From contig UQFC01000034.1 in the NCBI GenBank assembly GCA_900540335.1, positions 1 through 26,480 of the forward strand: a stretch of 26,480 nt of DNA, written 5' to 3'. The position numbers and the translations under genes were made by a program. Below the pieces are notes generated by a model that saw nothing but the letters and a program-made list of their open reading frames with translations, made no database searches and was not told where the DNA came from. The stretch is from an uncultured Clostridium sp. (GTDB lineage Bacteria > Bacillota > Clostridia > Lachnospirales > Lachnospiraceae). Shown piece after piece: positions 1-8,472 of the stretch (position 1 is the stretch's first letter; each line of letters opens with the position of its first letter).

Positions 1-98
1 TCCATATTCGGTGTCAGCACCGGATCCTCTCCTGCCGCCCCAATTCCGTGAGCACGCCACTGATCTGCAAAGATATAAAGCAGATTCATTGGTTTCAT
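1..98 (-). CDS. Sulfatase, N-terminal fragment (runs off the window)
   Basis: Only the first 32 codons are inside the window. The peptide begins MKPMNLLYIFADQWRAHGIG and continues to a TPNM segment. This is the usual opening of alkaline-phosphatase-superfamily sulfatases: a hydrophobic strand ending in the metal-binding D-Q pair, then 'TPN(L/M)D'. The ATG at 98-96 has a GGAGAA ribosome binding site about seven bases upstream. The gene follows the solute-binding protein by 45 bp on the same strand, so it is probably the last visible gene of the transporter operon. Together with the second sulfatase at 3969-5440 it points to a sulfated glycan as the locus substrate. The catalytic Cys/Ser motif lies beyond the window, so the maturation type cannot be seen. 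Confidence 0.75.
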   Translation of the reverse strand, partial: MKPMNLLYIFADQWRAHGIGAAGEDPVLTPNM

Positions 99-143
99 AG
101 CGTTCTCCGTAATTGATCGTAATTTTTTATAAAAATCAGATAA

Positions 144-1772
144 TTAGTTTGCAGAGCCGTTTAAGTAGGTCTCGTATGCTTCCTGGTTGATTTCCAGAGC
201 ACGCTCGATGCCTCTTGCCTTCAGCTCGTTGATAAACTCATCATACTCAGCCTCGAAATCATTTACGCCCAGAATCCAGGACTGGAATTTCTCCTCTACG
301 TACGGCTGAATGTTTGCCATCAGGTTCTTGTACTCGGTATCAACTTCTGCGCTGTATTTCAGCTCCAGCTCACCATCTGCATACGGAGGCATATCTTTGC
401 CAAACCATTCCGGATGGGCGTTGTACAGTTCGCTTGCCTCTTTACCAATCTCAGTCATGGTAGCCTTCTCATACTCGCCGTCCTGGCACATACCGATACG
501 GTACTGAGCGCCGATGGAACGCAGGTATCCCAGAGGAGTCAGTTCAGACTTCATAACTTTTTCTGTAAACTGCTTGGTTCCGTCTGCATTCTTGGTGTAG
601 GTGTCGCCTTCGATACCCCAGTTGATTAACTCATCGCCTTCCTCAGAGAAGAAGTAATCCATGAATTTGATAACAGTTACCGGATCCTTACACTGAGAAG
701 AAATTCCCCAGCCTGCGCCCGGATAACGGCTTACTCTCTCTTTTACTACTCCGTGCTGGTCTGCAGGCGGTGCAATCGGAACCATCTTGAATCCAGGAAT
801 TGCCTCTGCCAGAGAGGTGTTGTAGTTACCTGCACTTACCCAGTCATGAGTACATCCGCCCAGGTTTCCGCTCAGAAGAGTATCTCGGCTGGATGCGCCT
901 CTGGTGAAGATCTCCGGGTCAATAATGCCTTCTTTATACCACTGAATCATACCTCTTACGCCGTCCTTGAAGTTCTCTTCCAGCGGCTCGAAGGTAATCT
1001 TTCCATCTCTCGGATAGAAGGTGGTACTGGTATCCCACAGATACAGATACTCTTCCGGCATTTTCCATCCTGCACGGTCAAACAGCGGAATCTCATCCTT
1101 TACGCCGTTTCCGTTGGGGTCGTCATTACGGAATGCGTACAGTACGTCATGAAGCTCGTCTACAGTAGTCGGTACTTCCAGACCCAGATTGTTCAGCCAG
1201 TCTTCACGAATCCACCAGTACTCAGCAGACAGAAGCTCCTGGTTCTTCGGCAGATAATAAATATTGCCGTCCAGAGAGGTTGCGGACTGACGATATCTGT
1301 CATCCTCTTCCATAACCTTCTTAATATTCGGTGCATGCTCTTCAATCAGATCATTTAACGGAATCAGACCGCCGTCTCTTCCCAGCTTTTCCAGCTCAGA
1401 TGCGTCTACATATCCGATAATATCAGCCAGCTGACCGGAACTGAGCATCAGGTTAAATGCCTCCTCCTCGTTGGAGTTTGTCTTGGAAATGGTTCCTTTT
1501 AAGCTGACATTGGTTCTCTTTGCAGCTTCCTGCCATACCTGCCAGGTGGAATCAAATGGCATATTGTTGAAGTTCAGGAAAATTGTAAATTCCTTCGGTT
1601 CAGCACAAACCAGACTTCCCTCCAGTTTTTCTGTCTCAGCTCCTGCTGCCTGTGTTGCTGCCGGCTGTCCGTTTCCTGCCGGAGCCTCTTCCTTCTTGCC
1701 GCCGCATCCGGTTACCAGAGATGCTGTTGATGCAGCTGCCAGTGCCAGTGCAATTACCTGCTGTTTTCTCAT
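144..1772 (-). CDS. Extracellular solute-binding lipoprotein of a carbohydrate ABC transporter
   Basis: Predicted 542-residue lipoprotein that binds an oligosaccharide outside the membrane and delivers it to the two permeases encoded upstream in the operon. I start it at 1772 because AAAAGGAGAAGGG lies just before this ATG and the protein then opens with a standard lipoprotein signal, MRKQQVIALALAAASTASL, followed by lipobox LVTGC. A longer reading from 1829 adds 19 residues ahead of the signal and is unlikely. A low-complexity linker (EEAPAGNGQPAATQAAGAET) follows the lipidated Cys. The size and the pairing with LplB/LplC-type permeases match the large LplA/YtcQ-like binding proteins of Bacillota, which serve complex or host-derived glycans. 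The ligand is unknown; the sulfatases nearby suggest a sulfated sugar. Confidence 0.9.
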   Translation of the reverse strand: MRKQQVIALALAAASTASLVTGCGGKKEEAPAGNGQPAATQAAGAETEKLEGSLVCAEPKEFTIFLNFNNMPFDSTWQVWQEAAKRTNVSLKGTISKTNSNEEEAFNLMLSSGQLADIIGYVDASELEKLGRDGGLIPLNDLIEEHAPNIKKVMEEDDRYRQSATSLDGNIYYLPKNQELLSAEYWWIREDWLNNLGLEVPTTVDELHDVLYAFRNDDPNGNGVKDEIPLFDRAGWKMPEEYLYLWDTSTTFYPRDGKITFEPLEENFKDGVRGMIQWYKEGIIDPEIFTRGASSRDTLLSGNLGGCTHDWVSAGNYNTSLAEAIPGFKMVPIAPPADQHGVVKERVSRYPGAGWGISSQCKDPVTVIKFMDYFFSEEGDELINWGIEGDTYTKNADGTKQFTEKVMKSELTPLGYLRSIGAQYRIGMCQDGEYEKATMTEIGKEASELYNAHPEWFGKDMPPYADGELELKYSAEVDTEYKNLMANIQPYVEEKFQSWILGVNDFEAEYDEFINELKARGIERALEINQEAYETYLNGSAN

Positions 1773-1818
1773 AACCCTTCTCCTTTTAAAATATAATGTT
1801 TTTTTACGATTCAGACCG

Positions 1819-1852
1819 TTTTTCCGCAAACCGGATAAACCGGCCGGGAAAA
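1819..1852 (-). other. Intercistronic stem-loop upstream of the solute-binding protein gene
   Basis: In the mRNA the gap between the second permease and the binding-protein gene can fold: UUUUCC pairs with GGAAAA around an inner CCGG/CCGG stem. No U-tract follows directly, so it is not an obvious terminator. Hairpins at this place in sugar ABC operons often protect the binding-protein mRNA so that it is made in excess over the permeases. That role is inferred here. Confidence 0.35.
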
Positions 1853-1874
1853 CCTTCTGAACAGATTCATAAAT

Positions 1875-2771
1875 TTAACCCTTAACACCGCCTACGGTAA
1901 GACCGGTCTTAAAGTATTTCTGAACAAACGGGAACACTACCAGCATCGGGATGATAGCGATGATAATGACCGCATAAATAATGGTTGTCGGTGAGCTTAA
2001 TGACTCTGCAGTAACCAGGGCTGCATCGGCTGCGTTTGCAACACGGTCTACGATCATTTTCTTTAACATAACCTGCAGCGGAGCCTTGGAGTCATCGTTT
2101 AACAGCTGCATTGCCCAGAAGTAGCTGTTCCATCTGTTTACTGCGTAGAACAGGCCCACAGTAGCCAGAGCCGGTTTTGACAGAGGCAGGAAAATCTTGT
2201 AGAAAATAGTAAAGTGGTTTGCTCCGTCAATGAAAGCCGCCTCTTCCAGTTCGTAGGGAACCTGCTCGAAAAAGCTCTTCATAATAACCATATTGTAAGT
2301 ATTAATTGCAAATCCCAGAATAATTGCAGTTCTGGTATTTAACAGACCGAAATCTCTGAAGTTCAAATAGGTAGGAATAATACCTGCATTGAACCACATG
2401 GTGAAAATTGCAACCATTGTAAAGAACTTCCGGAATGCCAGACGTTTCTTGGACAGGGCATATGCCATGGATGTGGTAAATGCCATATTCACTGCTACAC
2501 CTGCAACGGTATAGAACAGAGTATTTCCGTATGCTGTCCAGATTCCCGGTTTGGCAACTGCCTGACGGTAGCTGTCCAGGGTGAAGTGCTTAATGGAAAA
2601 CATAACAGAGCCGTTTTCCACATACAGCGGTTTACTTAATGATGCGATCAGCGCGTAATAAATCGGGTACAAAACAACCATTGAGATAATAATTCCCATG
2701 ATTACCATGAAAACGTTGAAAATTTTCTCACCGGTTCCAATGACCTGACCCTGATGTTTCTTCTTTTTCAT
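1875..2771 (-). CDS. Carbohydrate ABC transporter permease (LplC/YtcP-like, CUT1 family)
   Basis: A 298-residue inner-membrane permease, one half of the transport channel. It has about six hydrophobic segments (first: IFNVFMVIMGIIISMVVLYP). The cytoplasmic EAA loop that docks with the ATPase reads EEAAFIDGANHFTIFYKIFL, with the expected E-A-A and G nine residues apart. The C-terminus KYFKTGLTVGGVKG is typical of LplC/YtcP proteins. Its ATG follows the upstream permease by 10 bp, and the ribosome binding site AGGAGG starts directly after that gene's stop codon, implying tight co-expression. No ATPase gene is visible; CUT1 systems of this type commonly share an MsmK-like ATPase encoded elsewhere. 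Confidence 0.93.
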   Translation of the reverse strand: MKKKKHQGQVIGTGEKIFNVFMVIMGIIISMVVLYPIYYALIASLSKPLYVENGSVMFSIKHFTLDSYRQAVAKPGIWTAYGNTLFYTVAGVAVNMAFTTSMAYALSKKRLAFRKFFTMVAIFTMWFNAGIIPTYLNFRDFGLLNTRTAIILGFAINTYNMVIMKSFFEQVPYELEEAAFIDGANHFTIFYKIFLPLSKPALATVGLFYAVNRWNSYFWAMQLLNDDSKAPLQVMLKKMIVDRVANAADAALVTAESLSSPTTIIYAVIIIAIIPMLVVFPFVQKYFKTGLTVGGVKG

Positions 2772-2781
2772 GCCGTCCTCC

Positions 2782-3729
2782 TTACCAAAGTGCGTTGTCT
2801 GTAATCTTCCGGCTTACCCAGTTGGATAAGGAAACCAGAATCAAAGCCACCAGTGCTTCGAACAGACCTACAGCTGTTGCCAGACCGTAGTTACCGTTTT
2901 CAAATCCAAGGCGGTAAGAGTAGGTTGCAATAACGTCTGCAGTTGCATAAGTAGAAGGCTGATAAAGAAGCAGGATTGCCTCGTATCCAACCTTTACCAT
3001 CTTACCGATGTTTAATACGAACATGGTAACAATGGTAGGCATGATTGCCGGGAATGTGATATTTTTGATTTTCTGCCATTTTCCTGCTCCATCCACAGTA
3101 GCTGCCTCATAAAGCTGAGGATCAATACCCATGATAGCGGCGATGAAAACAAGTGCATTAAATCCGGCATTCTGCCAAAGTGTCATTGCTGTATAGATGC
3201 CTCTGAAATACTGCGGCTGTACCATGAAGTAGGTCGGCTCAAAGCCCAGCTTGGAAAGAATCATATTGATAATACCGGTACTGGGAGACAGGAAGTTTAC
3301 AACCATACCACATACAACTACAACAGATACAAAGTGCGGAAGCAGAGTTGCTGTCTGTGTCAGCTTGCTGACGAACTTGTTCTTCATCTCTGTAACACAA
3401 ATGGCCAGAAGAATCGGAACCGGGAAGCAGACTACAATCTGCCAGAAGGAAATCATCAACGTATTTTTAAATACACGGATAAAATCTCTTCCGGTTAAGA
3501 AATCTACAAAATTCTTTAACCCCACAAATTCACTTCCCTCAAAGCCGCGGAAGATGTTATAATCGTAGAATGCGATCCGCAGACCGGACATCGGCCGGTA
3601 AGCAAAGGCCAGGAACCATAACAGGCCCGGGAGAAGAAGCAGATACAGCTGATAATTTTTTGCAATACTTTTAAGCCCCACCTTCAGCTGTGTCCCCAGT
3701 GCTGTTTTTTCTTTTGACTGCTTTTGCAT
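2782..3729 (-). CDS. Carbohydrate ABC transporter permease (LplB/YtcO-like, CUT1 family)
   Basis: First gene of the minus-strand operon, 315 residues, the partner permease. A cytoplasmic N-terminus of about 30 residues is followed by a hydrophobic segment (LYLLLLPGLLWFLAFAY). The EAA loop reads YEAATVDGAGKWQKIKNITF. The 'PMSGLRIAFYDYN' stretch and the ending 'NWVSRKITDNALW' are typical of LplB proteins. AAGGGGG lies seven bases before the ATG. A minus-strand promoter sits 60-90 bp upstream (3792-3819), inside the region shared with the divergent sulfatase, so this is the point where the transporter operon is controlled, probably by the AraC-type regulator at 5632-7886. Confidence 0.93.
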   Translation of the reverse strand: MQKQSKEKTALGTQLKVGLKSIAKNYQLYLLLLPGLLWFLAFAYRPMSGLRIAFYDYNIFRGFEGSEFVGLKNFVDFLTGRDFIRVFKNTLMISFWQIVVCFPVPILLAICVTEMKNKFVSKLTQTATLLPHFVSVVVVCGMVVNFLSPSTGIINMILSKLGFEPTYFMVQPQYFRGIYTAMTLWQNAGFNALVFIAAIMGIDPQLYEAATVDGAGKWQKIKNITFPAIMPTIVTMFVLNIGKMVKVGYEAILLLYQPSTYATADVIATYSYRLGFENGNYGLATAVGLFEALVALILVSLSNWVSRKITDNALW

Positions 3730-3791
3730 CAGGAAACCCCCTTAATTTTTTTGGCGTGCACGCTTTTGTGACTACAGTTTACCCCACCCCC

Positions 3792-3819
3792 ATTATAAAA
3801 GTAAATCATCGTTTTTCAA
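3792..3819 (-). promoter_or_regulatory. Predicted promoter of the ABC transporter operon
   Basis: Read on the minus strand there is a -35 TTGAAA (3819-3814), a 16-bp spacer and a perfect -10 TATAAT (3797-3792). It lies about 60 bp before the first permease start and is the best sigma-A-like match in this gap. Confidence 0.6.
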
Positions 3820-3844
3820 AAGGCACTCTTTTTGCTTTACAAAA

Positions 3845-3872
3845 GCATCACCATTTTTCAACTGCATCACCA
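3845..3872. promoter_or_regulatory. Direct repeat GCATCACCA x2, candidate activator site
   Basis: GCATCACCA occurs at 3845-3853 and again at 3864-3872, 19 bp start to start. The pair lies between the two opposed promoters (minus-strand -35 at 3814-3819, plus-strand -35 at 3888-3893). AraC-family proteins usually bind direct repeats about two helical turns apart just upstream of a -35 box, so this is a candidate site for the regulator at 5632-7886. Binding is inferred. Confidence 0.4.
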
Positions 3873-3887
3873 AAGAGATTGATTCTA

Positions 3888-3916
3888 TTGATTTGCGTCA
3901 TTTTTTATACTATATT
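3888..3916 (+). promoter_or_regulatory. Predicted promoter of the sulfatase gene
   Basis: A -35 TTGATT (3888-3893), a 17-bp spacer and a -10 TATATT (3911-3916) on the plus strand, about 50 bp before the sulfatase ATG. The spacing is ideal and the two hexamers are each one mismatch or two from consensus. Confidence 0.6.
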
Positions 3917-3968
3917 AGTAGAAATGATTTAATTTTTATTGATTTTACCTAAAGAAAGAGAGGTCCTT

Positions 3969-5440
3969 ATGAATCCAACAAACTATTTGATTATGATTTG
4001 CGATCAGTTATCTGCCACTGCCCTGAGTGCCTACGGCAACACATATTCCCGTACTCCCAACCTGGATCGCCTGGCAGAGCGCTCCGCAATCTATGAATAT
4101 GCATATACGCCATGCCCGCTTTGCCAGCCGGCCAGAGCTTCCTTCTGGACATCCCGCTATCCTCACGAAACCATGGTGCGCACCAATCTGCCCAAGCAGC
4201 GCCTTCCTTTCTATCAGGGAGATGACCAGACAATAACACCGGAAACCTTTCCGTCTGTTTCTGAAACAATCCCCGCTATGGGAGAGCTGTTTTCTCAGGC
4301 CGGTTACCGGTGCATCCATTTTGGAAAAACACACGACTACGGCTGAGAGGATTTGAGGTTATTCCCTCCAGAGAGATTCCCAAGGAACGCACCAATCCTG
4401 CCATCAAGTTTGACTATGAAACCTTCCTGGATATTGATACCACAGAGAAAACCGTCAGCTGGCTGAAAACAGAAGGCGCTGAAACCTCTCAGCCTTTCCT
4501 TGCTGTAGCGGATCTTCAGAACCCGCATAACATCTGTGCCTATATCGGAGAAAAGCAGCACGGAGCGGACCCGGAAAACTTCCCTCTGGACAGAGAACTT
4601 CCTCCGCTTCCGGAAAACTTCGAGTTTGACGATATGAAAAACCGTCCGGAATTTATCCAGTATCTGTGCTGCGCACACCGCAGACTCCGCCATGCCAGCC
4701 ACTGGGATGAAACAGATTACCGGTATTATCTCTATGCCTACTATTACTATCTGGAAATGGTTGACCAGCAGATTGGAGAAATCTTAAAGGCTCTGGAGGA
4801 AAGCGGAAAGGCCGACAATACTGCCATCCTCTTCTTTGCTGACCACGGAGAAGGAATGGCCTCCCACCGGATGGTTACCAAATACGGTGTATTCTATGAG
4901 GAAAGCAACCGCGTTCCTTTCTTCGCCTGCGGTCCCCGCATTGCCGGAGGCAGAAGAATCGAAGGCGTATTCTCTCTCCTGGATCTGCTTCCTACCATGT
5001 TGGATCATGCAGGCATTTTAAACGGCTCCTTTGCCGGAAAGAGCCAGCTGGCCTCTCTGTCCGGAGCATCCGATCGGACAAACAATGCCTATGCAGCTTC
5101 TGAATGGCATGATGAATTCCGGGATTATACCATTCCCGGACGAATGATCTGCGATGAGCATTACAAATATACCTGCTATCTGGAACCGGACAGTGAAGAG
5201 CTGTTTGATTTAACAAACGATCGGCTGGAGAAGAAAAACCTTGCCCGCCTTCCTGAATACGCACAAGTTCTGGAGCAGTACCGCGAAAAGCTCAAAAAAC
5301 ATGTGGAGGAGACAAAGGATGATTTCTTCCGCCTTGCCTGCTCCGATGCCTCTGCCTACAGAAAGCATCCTCTGGGATATGGTCATCACGAAGGACTCAG
5401 CGCTGTTGAAGTCTATTCCCAGAGCCTGAAAAAAGCATAA
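3969..5440 (+). pseudogene. Sulfatase (Cys-type, formylglycine), interrupted by a single-base frameshift
   Basis: Encodes a sulfatase that would remove sulfate esters from sugars. ATG 3969 is chosen because AGAGAGG precedes it and the protein then opens as sulfatases do (MNPTNYLIMICDQ, with the metal-binding D-Q). C52 in CQPAR is the Cys converted to formylglycine by an anaerobic maturase. TPNLDRLA and GKTHDYG follow, then in the second part FADHGEG, another metal-site motif. The frame breaks near 4343: frame one ends in TGA after GKTHDYG, while the next reading frame continues LRGFEVIPSREI without a gap. One missing base (GGCTGAG for GGCCTGAG, for example) explains it. Restored length is about 490 residues, normal for the family. 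No signal peptide is seen, so it is probably cytoplasmic and acts on imported sugars. The break may be sequencing error or real inactivation. Confidence 0.85.
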
Positions 5441-5447
5441 TCACAAC

Positions 5448-5600
5448 GTAACTATTCTGGACGGCGGGAGAACTGGAAGAAAAATCCGTGTCAAGCTTGC
5501 TTGTAAGCGGGTCTTTCTTCCAGTTCTCACATCGGAGGAATCTCCGATGCTTCTTGTTCGGCTTTGCCGGACAGGAAGATGCCCCGTCCTGAACAGTTAC
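5448..5600. repeat. Structured intergenic repeat, long copy (REP/MITE-like)
   Basis: A 153-bp folded element. Outer arms GTAACTATTCTGGACGG and CCGTCCTGAACAGTTAC pair. Inside are three hairpins: GAGAACTGGAAGAAA with TTTCTTCCAGTTCTC, CATCGGAG-GAAT-CTCCGATG, and CTTCTTGTTCGGC-TTT-GCCGGACAGGAAG. The last 63 bases closely match the shorter copy at 7897-7982, which lacks the first hairpin. Differences between copies mostly keep pairing through G-U changes, suggesting an RNA-level structure. The element separates the sulfatase from the AraC-type gene. No transposase is nearby, so if it moves it does so non-autonomously. Confidence 0.8.
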
Positions 5601-5631
5601 AGCATAACTTAGAAAAAGGACTAAACTTATT

Positions 5632-7886
5632 ATGAGACCCCATGGAACCCGGAAAAACTGCCAAGGAGCTTATAAAATTTCACTGTATCGCCTGTTTTTT
5701 GCCCTTGCACTGACCATTGCCCTGATACTTTGCACCCTGACCGGCTGGTTTTTAAACCGCCAGTCCAGATCAGACTACTACCATTATCTGGAGCAGTCCG
5801 CTGTTTCACAGAAAAACATTTCCTCTCTTTCTGTGAATGTAATTGTCAATGCCATTGGAGCCTGCACCAAAGGCACAGAAATTACCCGCTGGGTAGATTC
5901 CTCTACTCTGCCGGAATTTTATTTTAATGCCATTGCGGCCTCAAGGAAAATACAGGCGGCTACTACAGATATTCTTCAGGTAGAATACCAGGTGGCAGTT
6001 ACCCCTCTCAATCCCAGAGCCTATCACGGTGTTATTACCAATATGGTTCTTACCGGAAACCGCTCCCTTTCTATCGAGAACTACTGCGCGGAACATAACC
6101 TTTCCAGTGAAAGCTATCTGCAGATTGTTGATCACTTTCAGGAAAAGGAGACTCCCATTGTTCTTCCCCGCTATCATTCTGAAACAGGAAAACTGGAAGA
6201 GATCCAGTATATCGTAAAAAATACAGGTAAGATTCACCCTTATTTATTCTTTATTACGATTCCCATAGACTCCCTGCTTCAGGACACGCTGGCAGAGAGT
6301 TTCTTCTTATATAATGACAGTGGAGTTTTTGCTCTTTCTCAGCAAGGTGAGCGGCAGCAGGAAAGAGCCCGGGAAATCTATGAGCAGCTGATGATAGACG
6401 AAAATAACAGGGACTTTTCCCGGCTGCAGATTCTGCGCGGACAGCACCTGATGGTGACCGAGATTCCTTATGTAGGATGGCACCTGGTCCGGCACTTCCT
6501 CTCCATGTACAGGGACTCCTGCTTTTCCTTGTTGTCGTCTGTGCCTGTGTAGCTCTGGCGCTGACACTCAGCTACTATCTTGTAGAAAGGCTGTATCACC
6601 CGGTAAAAGAGCTGCTGGAGGCCTCTGTGCTTCCCATAAAAAGCGGGAAACAGCTGGATGAATTTCAAATCATCCGCACCAACATGGAGAAAATCACCGA
6701 GCTCGGAGCCCGTCTCCATGAAACCATGGCTGAAAACGACTCTCTTATGTCGATTCAGTCCTATAAGGAACTGCTGTTTTCCGGAAACGTCAGCGGAGAA
6801 GTCCTGAATCAGTTTGAAAATCCAAATGCTGATTACTGTGTGGCCATCGGAGAAACCCTGTATCAGGAAGACGATCGGGCTTATCAGACCATTTCTCTCC
6901 AGAAGGGAACTGCCTATGATACAGCCGCCCACAATCCGGATCTGTTCTACATAAATCTGGATTATAACCGCTATGCACTGATTTTAAAAACAAGTTCGCT
7001 GAATCTGGCAGGAGAAATTCTCCGGGATCTGCTTCATAAAATGGAGGCCAATAATGCCCTTTTAGATTCTGATCACCGGATTGTACTTTCTGACATCCAT
7101 AAAGGACTGGAGCAGCTGCATATCTGCTATCAGGAAGCTCTGAGGATTCTGGATTACCGGTTCCTCCATGCAAAATCACGGCTGATCACCTATCAGGAAA
7201 TTTCCTCCATTGACGCTGTTACCTATTCCTATCCGCTTCAGATGGAAAACCGGCTGATTCACTGCGCTCTGGAGGGAAAGCAGGAGGCCATTGAAATCTT
7301 TGAAACCATTATCCGAGACAATATCCGGGATAAGGATCTTTCCAAAGAAACCCTCCAGAATCTGATTTATGCATTGATTGGAACAATTTCCAGAATTTTC
7401 CAGGAGATGAAAACAACTCCCCAGGATTTTCTTGGAAAAGACATTGATTTCAGGTATCTTTATAACCACTGGAATGATTCCGCCGTATTCATTGAGATTA
7501 AAGAAATCCTGGAATCCATTATTCAGACTGTATGCAAACAGGAAAACAGCCGGGATCAGGAGCTTCTGGATAAAATGCTGGGTTATATTTACCAGAATTA
7601 TTCCGACGATATCATGTTAAATGATTTGGCAGATTACCTGAACATTTCGCCCAAATACTGCGGAATTCTCTTTAAGCAGTTAAGCGATAATAATTTCAAG
7701 GATTTCCTGAACCGTTACCGCATTGACCGGTCCAAGGAGATTCTGGAGCAGGATCCTTCTATAAAAATTGTTGATTTAAGCGCAATGGTAGGATTTAACT
7801 CCTCCAACAGCTTTATCCGCGTATTTAACAAATATGTGGGAATCACACCAAAAGCTTATCAGGATCGGATGAGGGAATCCCATTAA
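5632..7886 (+). pseudogene. Membrane-anchored AraC-family transcriptional regulator, interrupted by a single-base frameshift
   Basis: Large sugar-sensing regulator, about 751 residues if the frame is restored. From the start: short cytoplasmic tail, membrane helix 1 (LFFALALTIALILCTLTGWF), an extracellular sensor of about 240 residues, membrane helix 2 (LLLFLVVVCACVALALTLSY), a cytoplasmic linker, and a C-terminal double helix-turn-helix AraC domain (NDLADYLNISPKYCGILFKQ, then SAMVGFNSSNSFIRVF). This matches the YtdP/YesS-like regulators found beside LplABC transporters. Frame one reads to YVGWHLVR and ends at 6552; the rest continues in the -1 frame. A base missing near 6491 (CCGGCAC for CCGGGCAC) would join them. 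The break falls just before helix 2, so as written the DNA-binding domain is cut off. A ribosome binding site AAAAAGGA precedes the ATG by 11 bases. Likely target: the 3730-3968 divergent promoters. Confidence 0.85.
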
Positions 7887-7896
7887 TTTATTTTGA

Positions 7897-7982
7897 GTAA
7901 CTATTCAGGGCGGCGGGAGAACTCTCCGATGCTTCTTGTTCGGCTTTGCCGGACAAGAAGATGCCCCGTCTTGAACAGTTAC
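7897..7982. repeat. Structured intergenic repeat, short copy (REP/MITE-like)
   Basis: 86-bp copy of the element at 5448-5600, in the same orientation. Outer arms are GTAACTATTCAGGGCGG and CCGTCTTGAACAGTTAC, with an inner hairpin CTTCTTGTTCGGC-TTT-GCCGGACAAGAAG. The first inner hairpin of the long copy is missing, as if cleanly deleted. It starts 11 bases after the stop codon of the AraC-type gene and is followed directly by a strong terminator hairpin. Confidence 0.8.
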
Positions 7983-7991
7983 TATTTTAAA

Positions 7992-8047
7992 AAAAGAGAT
8001 TTTGTTTCAAAAAATGGCCTTTGCCTCTTTGAAACAAAATCTCTTTT
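7992..8047. terminator. Bidirectional Rho-independent terminator
   Basis: A perfect 20-bp stem: AAAAGAGATTTTGTTTCAAA (7992-8011) pairs with TTTGAAACAAAATCTCTTTT (8028-8047), with a 16-base loop. A/T runs at both bases let it work in both directions. It separates the plus-strand regulator from the convergent minus-strand lipoprotein gene. Confidence 0.85.
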
Positions 8048-8079
8048 GTATTTCAGAACTCTCGATTGCCCAGGAAATC

Positions 8080-8472
8080 TTATTTTTCAACAGAAATTAC
8101 CGTTCCGGTAAAAGCATCTGCTTCATTCAGTTCTCCTGTATAGGTAACCGTCACCTGATCTCCGTCCTTTACAGCAGAAAGTCCCTCAGGCTCCTTTCCC
8201 TGTTCAAAAGTGAGCACATATTCATGCCCCTCCTTATCTGTAATAACAAACATAAAACTCTTAATATCGCTGATTGTCCCTGTAATTACAGATTTCTCTC
8301 CTGACTGGGCCTGTCCTGGCGCTCCTGTCTCTTCCGCTCCCGCTGCTCCGGCTCCTGTCGTCTCTGTACCGGCTGTCACAGCCGGTGCGGCCTGCTTCTT
8401 CCCCTGAGCAGCACAGCCGGCTGTCAGCATCAGTACGGTAAACACTGCAAGCATCAGATTTTTCTTTTTCAT
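8080..8472 (-). CDS. Small lipoprotein of unknown function
   Basis: A 130-residue secreted lipoprotein. ATG 8472 is preceded by AGGAGGACAATTCA and gives a clean signal, MKKKNLMLAVFTVLMLTAGC, with lipobox LTAGC. A longer reading from 8559 would bury the signal behind 29 charged residues and is rejected. After Cys20 comes an Ala/Gly/Thr-rich spacer of about 40 residues, then a compact beta-rich domain (about 62-130) with repeated short strands: SVITGTISDIKSFMFVITD, EYVLTF, DQVTVTYTG, FTGTVISVEK. This pattern resembles small OB-like lipoprotein domains, but I do not recognise the family. It lies 119 bp downstream of the flavodiiron gene on the same strand; a functional link is unproven. Confidence 0.8.
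   Translation of the reverse strand: MKKKNLMLAVFTVLMLTAGCAAQGKKQAAPAVTAGTETTGAGAAGAEETGAPGQAQSGEKSVITGTISDIKSFMFVITDKEGHEYVLTFEQGKEPEGLSAVKDGDQVTVTYTGELNEADAFTGTVISVEK

Noticed and set aside
753..1358. 201-codon plus-strand open frame inside the solute-binding protein gene
   Set aside because: It is antisense to a clear lipoprotein gene, has no ribosome binding site and no recognisable domain.
1773..1829. Upstream ATG (1829) for the solute-binding protein
   Set aside because: It would place 19 basic residues before the signal peptide, whereas ATG 1772 has a strong ribosome binding site.
4341..4346. TGA in the sulfatase as a selenocysteine codon
   Set aside because: Read-through gives EDLRLFPPERFPRNAP, not sulfatase-like. 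The -1 frame restores LRGFEVIP.
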